From positions 62,001 to 126,000 of the forward strand of contig JASVEC010000049.1 in assembly GCA_030770535.1 (NCBI GenBank): DNA of 64,000 nt, given 5' to 3'. Every line of letters starts with the position of its first letter. Position 1 is the stretch's first letter. Below the pieces are notes generated by a model. The model did not search any database, was not told the origin of the DNA, and saw only the letters and a program-made list of their open reading frames with translations. Shown piece after piece: positions 1 to 11,523 of the stretch. This stretch comes from Batkoa obscura (lineage: Eukaryota; Entomophthoromycota; Entomophthoromycetes; Entomophthorales; Batkoaceae). Both the position numbers and the translations under genes were made by a program.

Positions 1-540
1 CCTTTAAAAGTAGAAATCCAAGAATTATAAAGAATAAACTCCTTTATTATGTTTGGATTAAAGGCGTAATTTATTTCAAAAATGAAATAAGAGGATTTAA
101 CATTATACTACATTTAGTTGTTATATATTAAACAAAACCTCATAAAGCTAAGTAAAAATTGTAATATATTACAACATATTTATCAATGGCACTATAATAT
201 TATAAAATTTTCAATTGAAATTACTATATAGCAAATGACCAATTTTTAAAAAAATCTGGAACAGAAAAATACTAAAAGCATGATCGTTTTTATAGTAAAC
301 AGGTTAAATTTAATTAGTAAGTAAACTTGTATTAAAATGTAATATGAAATAATGGTTTTTTAATTAGCTAAAGATAAAATCTAATTTAACAATAAAATGA
401 AACAATTTCACAATATGACTTAAAGAATAGAATTAAAGTCATGGTCTGTTTTTTATATTTTTGGTACGGTTTTTGTTTTCCACTTCAAGTCAGATGAAGA
501 GTTGTTATCAATATGGTTTCATAATAATGGCTGACTAAAA
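1..540. other. AT-rich intergenic stretch
   Basis: No open frame, RNA gene or repeat of the window's families was recognised. The last ~60 bases lead into the subtilase promoter. Confidence 0.5.
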
Positions 541-542
541 GG

Positions 543-549
543 TATATAA
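543..549 (+). promoter_or_regulatory. TATA box of the subtilase gene
   Basis: A TATATAA stretch lies 30 bases before an ATG at 573 and 66 bases before the ATG at 609. With normal TATA spacing, transcription would begin close to 573, which favours 609 as the real start codon. Confidence 0.6.
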
Positions 550-608
550 AGCGGGTTACTTTCCATGTTATAATGTATCAATTACAATTATTTAAACATA
601 ATATAATA

Positions 609-1808
609 ATGCAATTCTCTAATATTTTGTTAATCGCTGGTACTCTTTTAAGTGCTCTTGCTGGAGTTTCAGCTGAAAAATTCATTGTTCGCTTCAAAGA
701 GAACAATTCTCGTATCTCTCTTTCCGATATACATTACACTAACTTGAGTGCTAAAATCCAAGAATTAAATGGGAACTCTCGTTTAGCCCCATCCAATACT
801 GTAAATTATAAATTCGACACTGTCTTTAATGGTTATTCCGGTGATTTTAATGCTGAGTTAGTTAACTGGATTAAATCTCAACCTGAGGTTGAATACGTTA
901 ACAAACAAGTTAGACATTCAGCAAATGCTTTACAATCTGATGCTCCATGGGGTTTAACTCGTATTTCATCTGCTAAAAAATATACTGATACTGTTAAAGG
1001 TGAATATAGATATGTTTCTGAAACTGGTCAAGGAGTAGATGTTTATGTACTTGATACCGGTATCAACTTCAAACATATTGATTTTGAAGGTCGTGCAAGA
1101 TGGGGTAAAACCTTTGCTGAAAATTCTACCGATGATGATGTACACGGTCATGGTACTCATGTAGCTGGTACTATTGCTGGTCGTAAATATGGTGTTTCAA
1201 AAGGTGCCAATGTTATTGCCGTAAAAGTTTTAGGTGATGATGGTTATGGAAGTACTGAAGAAGTTGTTGCTGGTATTGAATGGGTGGTTAAGAACCCACC
1301 ACGTTGGGGTACTCCAATTAAAGGAAAGGTCATTAACATGTCACTTGGTGGTGACCTCGATCTTGCTCTTAATGAAGCTGTAAACAAGGCAGTTGACGCT
1401 GGTGTACATATTGTTGTTGCTGCTGGTAATGAATCTACTGATGCTTGTACTAAATCACCAGCATCAGCTGAAAAAGCAATTACCGTTGGTGCTACTACTA
1501 TTGATGATACTTTAGCTTACTTTTCCAACTATGGGAAATGTGTTGATATTCTCGCACCAGGCCGCTATATCTTATCAGCATGGATTGGATCCAATCAAGC
1601 TACTAAGAATATCTCAGGTACTTCCATGGCTTCACCACATGTAGCTGGTATTGTTGCTGACTATATTTCCCTTGATCAAGTTAAATTCACCCCAGAAACC
1701 CTTTCTTCTAAATTGACTACCTTATCAAATAAGAATGCTATTGCTAATTTACCAAAAGATACCCCTAATCTTTTAGCTCGTAATATTGCTCCTCCTACTT
1801 GGAATTAA
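609..1808 (+). CDS. secreted subtilisin-like serine protease (S8, proteinase K type)
   Basis: Secreted endopeptidase. The frame opens at 573, but the ATG at 609 (residue 13 of that frame) gives a clean signal peptide ending near GVSA, and it suits the TATA box at 543. Counting from the 573 codon, an I9-type propeptide spans roughly residues 36-112. It is followed by the peptidase domain with catalytic Asp161 (DTGINF), His193 (HGHGTHVAG), oxyanion Asn286 (AAGN) and Ser351 (GTSMASPHVAG). The set is complete, so the enzyme should be active. It is a single exon, unlike most genes here. The length (about 399 residues) is normal for fungal proteinase K-like enzymes, which in insect- and litter-associated fungi digest external protein. 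Substrate is not predictable from sequence. Confidence 0.95.
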   Translation: MQFSNILLIAGTLLSALAGVSAEKFIVRFKENNSRISLSDIHYTNLSAKIQELNGNSRLAPSNTVNYKFDTVFNGYSGDFNAELVNWIKSQPEVEYVNKQVRHSANALQSDAPWGLTRISSAKKYTDTVKGEYRYVSETGQGVDVYVLDTGINFKHIDFEGRARWGKTFAENSTDDDVHGHGTHVAGTIAGRKYGVSKGANVIAVKVLGDDGYGSTEEVVAGIEWVVKNPPRWGTPIKGKVINMSLGGDLDLALNEAVNKAVDAGVHIVVAAGNESTDACTKSPASAEKAITVGATTIDDTLAYFSNYGKCVDILAPGRYILSAWIGSNQATKNISGTSMASPHVAGIVADYISLDQVKFTPETLSSKLTTLSNKNAIANLPKDTPNLLARNIAPPTWN

Positions 1809-2543
1809 AAGTTTTGTAAATAAATAATATCATGCTATCTTTATTGAATGCTATTTAATGCAAATTTAATTACATGAATTTTTGTCTTAGATTTAATCAT
1901 TAGTAATTTTTTTTAGTTAATATTAAGTTTACTAACATTTCTTATTGATATTTGTTTTCATATGATCTCTTCCTCTTAAGTTTGTTTGTTTAACGCTTTA
2001 CTCAACGTGATCAACTTTTGGATAGTAGTAAATTGGCTACCTTTTTTGCAATCAGCTGCTTTTTTAAACTGAAAAGATTGACTCAATTTAATTTTTAAGT
2101 TGTGGCACTGCCAATTAAAACGAGTATAATTTTTAATATCCAATAAAAAGGATATAATGCCAACGTTTATTTATGTAAATAGTTATTGGAAAAATACAAA
2201 AATGGAAAAAGGCAGCTTATTTAGGTTAGTAAGCTTTATTGAAAACTAAAGCAAATAATCAACAGCATGAGGTAAAATAACTAGGTTAACAAACATTGCG
2301 ACTACTGTTTGTGTTTTTAAAATATTCCTAAAAAATTCACATAACACCATAACGTTTTAATTTATATTAACAAACTCGAGGAAAATTGAAGGTAATGTTG
2401 AAGAAATTATATAAATAAACCACATTTTGTTTTTTTTAAAATATATTTTTTATTTCATACCTTTGTATTTCGTTTTAAAACCTTGTTGAACTTTTTTTAA
2501 AAGTTGTTTTAGTTATTGTATTATTGAATTTTAGATTTTTATC
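1809..2543. other. intergenic region with possible promoter
   Basis: AT-rich. A TATAAATA-like element at about 2410-2418 could serve the gene starting at 2544. Nothing else was recognised. Confidence 0.4.
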
Positions 2544-3092
2544 ATGCCTCAAAACACTTTTCTCTTATCTATTACTTTATCCACTGCTTTCGTTGATAGT
2601 TTTAATGACCTTCTTTCAAATAATGCTACTAATACCGCTACTAACTCAAACACTAATGTCAATAACACCGTAAATGTCAACCCCTTACCAATAACAAATT
2701 TAAATCCATCATTGAACTACCCTTCAAGCAGTTTACCTTTGTTTACTCCTTTAATGTTAAATAATATTCCAATTAGACGACCAATTTCAATCCCAGAAGA
2801 AATCGAAGGCGATGTTGAAGAAGATGAAGGATTTAATACTGATGATTGCCTGGATGATGACTTAGAATCATTATATAATTATTGTCCAACTCCTGAGCCA
2901 AGAGTTCAAAAGAGGAGAATAACATCTAGCCATATCTTTAACGATGCTGATGAACCTTTATTTAAGATCAAACGTACTAATGCTAATTTAAGAAAAAAAT
3001 CAGTTATGATTAGTAACTTAAACCAAGGTGCTTGGCATTGTCATCAGTATCGATTACCTAGATCTACTTGGAGAAGACATTCTTTTTACTAA
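2544..3092 (+). CDS. hypothetical acidic, low-complexity protein
   Basis: Unrecognised 182-residue protein in a single exon. The N-terminal third is rich in Asn and Thr. The middle (about residues 85-115) is strongly acidic, with EEIEGDVEEDEGFNTDDCLDDD. The C-terminal third is basic and ends in a short segment rich in His, Arg and Trp (WHCHQYRLPRSTWRRHSFY). A KKRR-like basic run near residue 120 could be a nuclear signal. No membrane segment or known domain is visible. Codon use resembles its neighbours and a TATA-like site lies upstream, so I think it is expressed, but the function is unknown. Confidence 0.55.
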   Translation: MPQNTFLLSITLSTAFVDSFNDLLSNNATNTATNSNTNVNNTVNVNPLPITNLNPSLNYPSSSLPLFTPLMLNNIPIRRPISIPEEIEGDVEEDEGFNTDDCLDDDLESLYNYCPTPEPRVQKRRITSSHIFNDADEPLFKIKRTNANLRKKSVMISNLNQGAWHCHQYRLPRSTWRRHSFY

Positions 3093-3998
3093 TTTGATTT
3101 TGTTTTTCTATTTCGCTTTGCTTTTTTTTTGCTTTTTCTGTAAATTAAATGTACTTGTAATTAAATTTATTTGTTTTTTTTTACATATTAAATTAATATC
3201 ATTTTCATAATCTTACTCAAAAATGATATTTAGTGTTACTTACACTGTTAGTGATGACATGTTTTATTATTTAGTAATAAATGTGTAGGTTTTTTTAGAT
3301 GGTTAACTGAAATATTTAATATAAATCATAAATTTTGTTTACGTATATTTTTACAACAAAATAATGTATATCATTTTAATAAATTTATCTCAATAAAAGG
3401 AACAGATTTAATTATTAACTATTATATTAGTAAACAGTTTTAGTAGTTTAATTCAATGCACAGTTTGTTTTTAAAAACATTCTTAATAATTCAAAATTTT
3501 AAGTTACAAATTAACCTTGATAACTCTATAAGATAAATTAACTCAAAATTATTAATAACCTATTTGATTAAATAGAAAAATAATTAAATCTTCCAAATTC
3601 AATATTAAGGCTAATTAAAATCATTGTTTATTATATTAAATAAACTTTCCTGTCATCAAATTCTATGCAATTTCTAACGTAAAATTGGTGGGGAATAAAA
3701 CTAACTGGATTTGACCAAGATAGGTATTAGGATGTATTGAATTTCAAATCGGTGCATTAAAATGTGATGTATATACAACTACAGTATCTATAAAATAGTT
3801 AATGAAGAATAATTATTAATCATTAATGAAACGGAAATTTAAATTTTTTAAGGATTTTGTTAACTTTAAACTTAAGAATCGTAGATTCCAAATGCTTTAT
3901 TTATAGGAAAACTTAAAAATCGTAGAAAAGGTGATATGAGAGGAGTTTGATTTTTGGATAAAAAATAATAAGGCTTTTAATTTTTAACTTCAATAAAC
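3093..3998. other. AT-rich intergenic stretch
   Basis: No gene, repeat or RNA was recognised. The right part probably holds the 3' flank of the broken F-box gene on the minus strand. Confidence 0.4.
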
Positions 3999-5414
3999 TT
4001 AAAATCCATAATACCATTTTAAATGTGATACATCATGAAATTTTAAGATAGCCTGCTGGTCCTTCAATTTTGGTAAATAATAATAATAATAATAATATCT
4101 AAGATTAGGTGCTAATGACAATATTGATTTACTAAATTTATTTAAACTAAGTTCATCGTTATCATTAAAAGTACAGAAATTGTTTACTTGTTCAAGTTGA
4201 TTTAAGTAGTAGTCATTATTAAAAGAGCCTATTTTTGAATTAAGCAATGGAAGCGATAGAGAAGATATAGTATCAAAATGACAATCAGCAATATTTAAAT
4301 GTTGCAACCTCTTGCATAATCGTTGTAGAAATTGAATAAGCGTATAGCTTATATTGAATTCATTTATACTTATTTTAGTTAGATTGCTTGGTTTATTAGG
4401 ATAAATCTCATCTAATAATAAATAATCCGGCAATGTTAATGAATCTGAGAGTAATGTAAGACACGTTAAATTTGGCAAATTAAATATTGAATAAAGTAAT
4501 CGGAATGACATACAAGGATGGCCCTTGACTAAAATACTGACCAATTTTGGGAATTGTTTTCTGTCTATAATGTAGTTTTTTAATCTTGTTTTATTAAGCT
4601 CTAAATACTTCAAATTGGATATGCCATCAAACCCAATACTGCTCATTTTACTTAGTATTAACTCTTGAAGATTAGGCATATGATCAAAACTAATTTTCAA
4701 AACACCTGCTTTATATGAACATAAATTATGGATGTTTAAATATTCCAAGTGATTAAGTTGAGCAGTTTCGATATGTTTAATGTCTTTGAAGTTAGCATTA
4801 TTAGTTGTCGATGTCAATTGAACAACACAGCTCATCTTACTCAATATAGTGCTATGCAAATGAGATGATTTACTATCTGAACGTAACTCCAGATATCGTG
4901 CCTTATTGGAAATATATGGTAGCAATAAATTAAAAAACTTTTTGCATGGTTTTACCACATTCAAATAATTTATACCATTTAGTTTTGTATAGAACAACTT
5001 TAGATTGATATCAAATGATTCTCCTTCTCTATACTACACAATGAATTATTTTTTATTTCCTTGGGCTCGCCTTTACCAAAAGTAAATCCAACTAACTCTA
5101 AGTGTGATAATTGCCTGAACCGCTTGATGTATACAATGGTGCTAATAGTAGGCTTAATTAAATTAGGATAGTTGTTTATATGAAAATTTAGATTATAGTA
5201 ATCATGTATGACAATATGTTTTACATATTTATTGTATCTCAATTTTTTGTTACCGTAATAGCTATCATAATTGCTAAAAAAACTTTAATTCTATAACCAT
5301 TGGTAAAAATATCTGATGAAACTCCTTAGATATTAATAATAGGTTGCATTTGTCTTCACTTCTTAAATAACTGGCAATTTCTTTTAAATTAACACTTGGT
5401 AAACTTCGTAATAA
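3999..5414 (-). pseudogene. broken F-box/leucine-rich-repeat gene (paralogue of 6503..7942)
   Basis: Three frame segments on the minus strand match, in order, the intact gene at 6503..7942. The N-terminal F-box-like part (residues such as LPSVNLKEIASYL, near 5414-5280) runs into a run of T and changes frame near 5275. The middle part (5000-5242) ends in a stop near 5000. The C-terminal leucine-rich part (3999-4997) continues in another frame. The original start codon seems lost: the matching position is preceded by a stop. Two single-base frame changes plus a missing start point to a pseudogene, although sequencing error in AT runs cannot be excluded. The leucine-rich part is well kept, so decay is recent. 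Confidence 0.75.
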
Positions 5415-5972
5415 CTATTAAATTTGAAAAGGCTAAAGGACCTATTATTTAGCTTTTATATTATTTCTTTACGCAGTAAACATGAATTCTTTATGTATGA
5501 AAATATTAGTGACTATTTATCTGATTATGAAATCACTTAATATAGCATATAAACTTAATTCAGATTTTTATTAAAATCAAGGTTTTAAATGCCATAGTAC
5601 TTCTAATTTATTCTATGATTTTCCGATTAAAGCAACTCCTTTATTTTGTATTCTTATTTTGGGTTTCCTCCTTATAAGTGCTACTTATAACTAATTCCTA
5701 TTAAAATAAATATTACTAAATTTTAGAAAAAAATAAACCTTTAGGATAAGAGGTTTATGCCCTAAGTAGAAAGAAGTTGGATTAAGATTTTGGTGTCAAA
5801 AGTTGATTTAAAATATAAAGATTTAAAAAAGCAGAAGAACATCTCAAAGAGGCTTGAATTGATCCCGAGTTCATATGGGTGTAGTCTCCAAAGAACATAA
5901 TTAATGTGATAGGCAAATTGTAAAGTGAACTCTATATTTAATAGAACTATTAGCAATCTAAAAAAGTTCATT
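5415..5972. other. intergenic stretch between the two F-box copies
   Basis: AT-rich. A 69-codon frame on the minus strand (5762..5971) has no features of a gene. A MITE follows at 5973. Confidence 0.4.
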
Positions 5973-6079
5973 ATATGGAGGTGTTTTTTTTTACTTCATT
6001 ACTTTTTCTATCTTTTAAGCGCTATTTGAGTGGGAAAGTTACTAGCAAAATTATTAAACACAAAAACATATCCCCATAT
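5973..6079 (+). mobile_element. MITE copy 1 (hairpin family, TGGGGATG ends)
   Basis: About 107 bp. The ends ATATGGAGGTG and CATATCCCCATAT are inverted. The inner half-palindromes (TTACTTTTTC and GAAAGTTACTAG) and the core TTAAGCGCTATTTGAGTGG define the family. Confidence 0.85.
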
Positions 6080-6502
6080 GCTTAAATACCATAAAGCAAA
6101 TTTTTCTGTTAAATATATTTTATGCTTGACAAAAAACGGCGCTCTTAAATTAAAAACCCTTCTAATACAATTTTGATTACATAAACATTCCTATACCCAT
6201 CCAAATTCTAACTTACCTTATATATTTATATTCTAATCTCAATATTTTTACATTCATTAATTAAACAATTGGGACTTGGTGTCTTTCGGGAGTTTTTAAA
6301 GTTAGTTATTTCTTCTTTGTTGGCTTTATTAGTTCACTTTCGATGACAAATATATTTTGAATATTCTTCTATCAAGGATATAAAAATATATCATTCAATA
6401 TTTTCTTTTTATACTTTATTTTGTTAGAAAACAAACTAAAAAACAAAGAAAATGAACAAACATTTCCTTTTAGATAACATTAATAAAACATTTATTAAAA
6501 GA

Positions 6503-7942
6503 TCAATTATAATAACGATGTATATAATACTGACATGAATGAGATATGGTATAGAATTTTAGAATGGCCTTATAATTCTTCAATTTTGGTAAATGAATAT
6601 AATAATTATAATATTTAAGGTTAGGTGCTAATACTAATATAGCTTCACTAAATTTACTTAAATTATACTCATCATCATCCTGATAGCTATAAAAGTTATT
6701 AATTTGTATTTGCTCAAGCTGATTTAAGTAGTAATGATTATTAAAGGAATCCATATTTGGTTTAGGTAACAGACACGGTATAGAAGATATAGCATTAAAA
6801 TAACAATGCGAGATAACTAATTGTTGTAACTTTTTACATGATTTTTGTAAAAACTGAATAAATGCGTAGCTTATATTAAATCCATCTAAGCTTATTTTGA
6901 CTAAATTGTTTCTTTTATTAGGATAAACCTCACTTAGTAATAAATAATCTAGTACCACTATTGAATGTGAATGAAGTGTAAGGCACGTTAAATTTGATAA
7001 ATTAAATATGGAATAAAGCAATCGGAATGAATAACAATAATAATGATTAAGTAAAACACCAATTAATTTAGGAAATTGTTTGTTCTTTATAAAAGCACAC
7101 TTTAATTTTGTTCTATTAAGTTCTAAATATCTTAAATTAGATACTCCAGTAAACTCTACGTTATCCATTTGACTTAATATTAACTCTTGTAAATTAGGCA
7201 TATAGTCAAAATTGATCTTTAATGTATTGATCTTATATAAGCATAAACCATCAATATGCAACTGTCTTAAATGACAAAGTTGAATTGTTTCCACATATTT
7301 AAGGTCCTTAAAATTTGCCTCGTTAATTGTCAATTTTAACTGAATAACGTTTTTCATCTTATTCAAGATAGTATTATGTAACTGGGGCGATTTACTATTG
7401 GAATACAGTACTAAAGATTTTACATTATTGGATATATGTGGCAATAATAAATCAAAAAACCTTTTACATGGTTTTGTTACGCTTAAATATTTGATACCGC
7501 CTAACTTTCTGTGAAATAACTCTAAATCAATATCAAATAGCCCCCCTTTTTTTGAGTTAGTTATCAAATTACTCTTTATATCTTTCAACTCATGTTTACC
7601 ATAAATAAGTCCAGTTAATTCTAAGTGAGATAATTGATTAAATCGTTTAATATATTCAAGAGCATTAATGGTAATTTTAGTTAAATTGGGGTAGTTTATT
7701 ACATTAAAATCAAAATTTAGAAAATTATAAATAATAACATGTTTTATATACTTATGATATTTTAACATTTTAACATTACTTCGAACATCTGTATACTCAT
7801 CATACACTTTTATTTCTACAATTATTGGTAGAAATGATTGATACCATTCTCTACATGTCAGCAGCAGGTTGTATTTATCTTTTTCCCTTAGATATCGAAC
7901 GACTTGTTTTAAATTAAAATTAGTTAAATTTTGCACTAACAT
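6503..7942 (-). CDS. F-box / leucine-rich-repeat-like protein
   Basis: Single-exon protein of 479 residues. The ATG is at 7942; an upstream in-frame TTG is not a plausible start. The first ~45 residues (LTNFNLKQVVRYLREKDKYN followed by LLLTCREWYQSFLP) have the spacing of an F-box. The rest is irregular leucine-rich repeats with phrases such as LSHLELTG, LRYLELNRTKLK and LTCLTLHSHSI every 22-28 residues. In the family, the F-box binds Skp1 of an SCF ubiquitin ligase and the repeats bind a target; here this is inference. Its broken sister lies just downstream on the same strand, so the pair arose by tandem duplication. Three more decayed leucine-rich relatives occur in the window, so this is an expanding and dying gene family. 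Confidence 0.75.
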   Translation of the reverse strand: MLVQNLTNFNLKQVVRYLREKDKYNLLLTCREWYQSFLPIIVEIKVYDEYTDVRSNVKMLKYHKYIKHVIIYNFLNFDFNVINYPNLTKITINALEYIKRFNQLSHLELTGLIYGKHELKDIKSNLITNSKKGGLFDIDLELFHRKLGGIKYLSVTKPCKRFFDLLLPHISNNVKSLVLYSNSKSPQLHNTILNKMKNVIQLKLTINEANFKDLKYVETIQLCHLRQLHIDGLCLYKINTLKINFDYMPNLQELILSQMDNVEFTGVSNLRYLELNRTKLKCAFIKNKQFPKLIGVLLNHYYCYSFRLLYSIFNLSNLTCLTLHSHSIVVLDYLLLSEVYPNKRNNLVKISLDGFNISYAFIQFLQKSCKKLQQLVISHCYFNAISSIPCLLPKPNMDSFNNHYYLNQLEQIQINNFYSYQDDDEYNLSKFSEAILVLAPNLKYYNYYIHLPKLKNYKAILKFYTISHSCQYYIHRYYN

Positions 7943-8650
7943 TGTCAATGTTTAAAAAGATTAAAAAGTAAACTATTTCAGTTTTAAACCATTATTTTAA
8001 TGTAAGCATGAATTCATTATAATTTTAAAATAGCCAATCAATAGCCAGTGAATTGTGCAATCAAAGAAACTCAAATATTTTAAAATGTTAAAGTTAGAAT
8101 TATATAAAATACTAGTTAGAACCAAATATTATAAAGATTAAATAAAATCTGATTGAGGTCATTTTCTAAGCTTGAGGTTTCTAAAAGCAGTTAAAATTTT
8201 TAGCGGAATTCATTGTATATCACATAAAACAAAAGACAAAGTAAAAAACAAAAATTTACTTTTAGCATTAAGCCAATTTTTGCTTACCTTTGTAACTAAC
8301 AATCTCTCATGCTCAAAAGTATTTTAAACTTTACGTTATTTTTGTCCCATTATTAAGTACTCATCACATCCACCAGTCCATGCGCATCTTTTTTATTTAT
8401 TTGAAGTTATCTAATACAAGCCTTCCGTTTTTTGCAGCTATTTTACTGTCCCTTTTGCTTCTAAAGAAAAGCATTTATCAAACTCTTGATACTTAAGATC
8501 TTTCAAAGCCCTCTTATTTCGAATATATTAGATGTATATATACATATTATGAAAAATTGGAAAACTAAGCTAAACAGCTAGGAAGTACTAAAATTTTATT
8601 TGTTGTTAGCTGATAGAATGAAGAATATGTGAACTAAGGTACTGAATTAA
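7943..8650. other. intergenic stretch
   Basis: AT-rich; probable promoter of the F-box gene on the left side. No repeat or RNA recognised. Confidence 0.35.
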
Positions 8651-9692
8651 TTAGCAACCTATCCAAGTCAACAATAAGATTTTATCCAATTCTTTATGAA
8701 GTTGAATGTTTAAATCTAACATAATAGGCGCGATAATTAATAAATGACTTTTAGGTTTATAGTCAATATCTAAAATTAACTTATCTAAAGCAAAACTCTC
8801 ACTGTTAATTACTCCCAAATTTGAGAAGAAGGATAAGAGGAAAGCAAATTCATTAAGTGTAAGTCTATAAACATAGTCAATTAGAATTTGCTTTATAAAA
8901 TTACAGCTATATGGGTTATATTCAGCAATATCACTAATATGATTTCTATTAAAATCAAATTATTTTGTATTTTTTGAAGAGGATGATTTTAAATTTCAAT
9001 ATGAATATTATAGATGTTTGGTAATAAAAAGTTGCTTTCGGTAATTTGCTTGATATATTTACAATATATGGGGATGTTTTTTTTGGCTTCATCACTTTTT
9101 CCATTTTTAAATACTATTTAAACAGAAAGATTGTTAGTAAAACTCTCAAACTAAAAATACATTCCCATATATTTCTTTTAATGCTGGCAAGTTTAAAAAG
9201 TGGAATTAGCTGATTTAGAAGAATAAAGATAACTTAAATAATTAAGATCTACCTTGAATTACATCCACGTTATCTTCATCAACTCCCAAAGTACCACTAT
9301 AAGTATCGACTAACTTTATATTTTTCAATTCAAGATCATCAAAATAACTGGTATCAAAAATAGTGTTGAACGTGTTTTGAATTGTTGAATCTAAACCGGA
9401 AGTAAGCTTTATATATGTGTTCAACCTAGTTAGACAGTAAATAGCACTCTGCCCTCTTAGATACAATATTTCTAAATTATTGAACTCGATTTTGATTCTA
9501 TTTAAATCCAAAAGTGAATTCATTACTAGAAATTAAAATGAGAGACTTTAAATCAACTGAGGTTAAATACTTGATAATACCTTTGACAAGTAAGCTATCA
9601 CAAAAAAGACCCAAAATTTCGACTTGATTTAAACGATCTTTAAATATGCTTAATAATAAAGAATTTAAAAAAAATAAAACAATTATAATCAC
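8651..9692 (-). pseudogene. decayed leucine-rich (F-box-like) gene, second subfamily
   Basis: Scattered minus-strand segments look coding but do not share a frame. 9498-9692 has LRR-like LTSVDLKSLILISSN. 9242-9523 has NNLEILYLRG. The tail near 8651-8930 ends LLLTWIGC before a stop. The tail phrase LTLNEFAFLLSFF...DIDYKPKSHLLI matches the frame at 50630 (LTLNQFIFLTFF...DINYKPITPLLF), so this is a relative of the pseudogenes at 47 and 50 kb. A MITE at 9066 splits it. Several frame changes and no start codon: a clear pseudogene. Confidence 0.65.
9066..9171 (+). mobile_element. MITE copy 2, inside the 8651..9692 pseudogene
   Basis: Ends TATATGGGGATG and CATTCCCATATA. The inner core is more diverged than usual (TTAAATACTATTTAAACAG in place of the AGCGCT core). 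Confidence 0.8.
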
Positions 9693-10024
9693 TTTTTTGA
9701 CTTTTGTAGTTGAACTTCAACTCTAAGTTTAATTTGAAATAAATAATAAAAAATAAGTTCAATTAATAATTTACATAATTGACAATATTATGATTTATAG
9801 TCAGATCCTTTATCATCCTGCTATCATTTAAAATAAACCCTTTGTGAATCTTTTTATATTGATTATTTTAACACTAATTTTAATTTTTTTATAAACTAGT
9901 TATAGTTAATTAAGCTACATATCAAAATCAAATCTAAATCTAAATCTAAATATTTGAAATTATTTATTGTTTAATTGTTTAATCAATATTAATTAAACAT
10001 AATTAGGAGTTAATTGTTTACTAT
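9693..10024. other. AT-rich intergenic stretch
   Basis: Includes a short TCTAAA run near 9930-9950. No gene recognised. Confidence 0.4.
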
Positions 10025-10424
10025 TGTGAAATATCGCTTTGTCAGTCCCATGGTTAATTATTTTGATTTGTTATGAGAATTTCTAGTTCCACCCAAAAGA
10101 ATATTATCTTCTCATTTTGATACTTATACTTTTCAGAGTATAAAAGAGTTTACAGAGTATAATAGTTCGAGGCTTTTTAACTGAATTATTCCCTGATATC
10201 TCGAACATTTAATAAAGCCACTAAGTTTTCTTAATAGTATTTTACATAGATTTTACATTAGTATTGTCTATTCTATTTGTCTTATATAGCTTGTAACCTA
10301 TTACGTGCTATTCCTCATAACCCAAGTCTATCTTAGTCACATAAACTAAGACCTTTCGACTTACAGTGTAGTCAACCCAGCAATAGCTGTTCTTGACTCC
10401 AAACCCTGAGTACCAGATTTCACA
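10025..10424 (+). mobile_element. solo LTR 1 (400-bp class)
   Basis: LTR retrotransposon fossil. It starts TGTGAAAT and ends ATTTCACA (8-bp inverted ends, TG...CA). Inside are a TATA-like AGTATAAAAGAG and a polyadenylation-like TTTAATAAAGCC. CTAT is repeated on both sides as a 4-bp target duplication. No internal coding region is attached, so it is a solo LTR. By eye it is about 98% identical to the LTR at 12165..12564, so both are young. Confidence 0.85.
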
Positions 10425-10456
10425 CTATTAAACTAAAAAAATCATTAATAAAAATC

Positions 10457-10564
10457 ATATGGGGATGTATTTTTTTGTTTAAGAATTTTACTAACAGTTT
10501 TCCCACTCAAATAGTGCTTAAAAAAGGGAAAAATAATGAAACCAAAAAAAACAGCCCCATATAT
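10457..10564 (-). mobile_element. MITE copy 3
   Basis: Ends ATATGGGGATGT and CAGCCCCATAT; core CAAATAGTGCTTAAAAAAGG, a variant of the family core. Confidence 0.85.
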
Positions 10565-10587
10565 TAAACAACTAGTATAAAATCATT

Positions 10588-10693
10588 ATATGGGGATGTA
10601 TTTTTGTGTTTAAGAATTTTACTAACAAATTTTCCACTTAAATAGTGCTTAAAAAATGGAAGAAATAACGAAGTCAAAAAAACACTCCCATAT
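10588..10693 (-). mobile_element. MITE copy 4
   Basis: Ends ATATGGGGATGT and CACTCCCATAT. It lies 23 bases from copy 3 in the same direction. Confidence 0.85.
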
Positions 10694-10787
10694 TATATTA
10701 TTTAGAAAGTCAAAAAAACAAATGAAAATAAAGTTATTTATTAAGAGCAGTAGATATAGTAAAAAACATACTAATAAAGCATTAAAC

Positions 10788-10892
10788 TAATGGGGATGTA
10801 TTTTTTTGTTTAAAAATTTTATCAACAATCTTTCCACTCAAATAGCGCTAAAAAACCGGAAAAATAATGAAATCAAAAAACATCTCCTAATT
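10788..10892 (-). mobile_element. MITE copy 5
   Basis: Starts TAATGGGGATGT and ends CATCTCCTAATT. It is flanked by AA on both sides where most copies have TA. Confidence 0.8.
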
Positions 10893-11100
10893 ATGAGGTT
10901 GTTTAAATTAATATCAAAATTTAATTTAATTTAATTTAATTTTTTACAAAGTTAGTTTTAATAAATTAAAATGATTGAATAAAATATCATTGCTATTTAA
11001 TTTTAAGATATCTTTATAAATATTAACTAATTTGATATTTTTTAATTTTTTATTATTATAACTAATATTTATTAATTAGTTTTTATTATCAATTAAATAT

Positions 11101-11523
11101 TGTGAAATATCCCTTTGCCAGTTCTATAATTGATTGTAATATAACAATCACCTAAGTTGTCTTCCCGAGCTCAGGTACAATTAACCCCGAACCTTTTATT
11201 TTAATTTGGTATAGGAATTTCTGTCATCCGATTCCGAAAGATATTATCTTCCCGCTTTGATATCCATACTTGTTGAAGTATAAGAGATTTTAGAATATAA
11301 TAACTCAAGGCTTTTTAATTGAATTGTTCCCTGATATTGCACCTTTAATAAAGCTACTAAATATTTTTGATAGTATTCTACGTAGATCTTATAGTAGTAT
11401 TGTCTATTCTATTTGTCTTACATAGTCCTTACCCTATTACGTGCTATTCTTAATAATTCAAGTCTATCTTAGTTACATAAACCAAGACCTCTTAACTCCA
11501 ACCAGTGAGTACCAGATTTCACA
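11101..11523 (+). mobile_element. solo LTR 2 (423-bp class)
   Basis: LTR fossil with TGTGAAATAT start and TTTCACA end, a TATA-like AAGTATAAGAG and TTTAATAAAGC. No clear target duplication is visible. More diverged than LTR 1; closest in build to LTR 6 at 39285. Confidence 0.8.
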
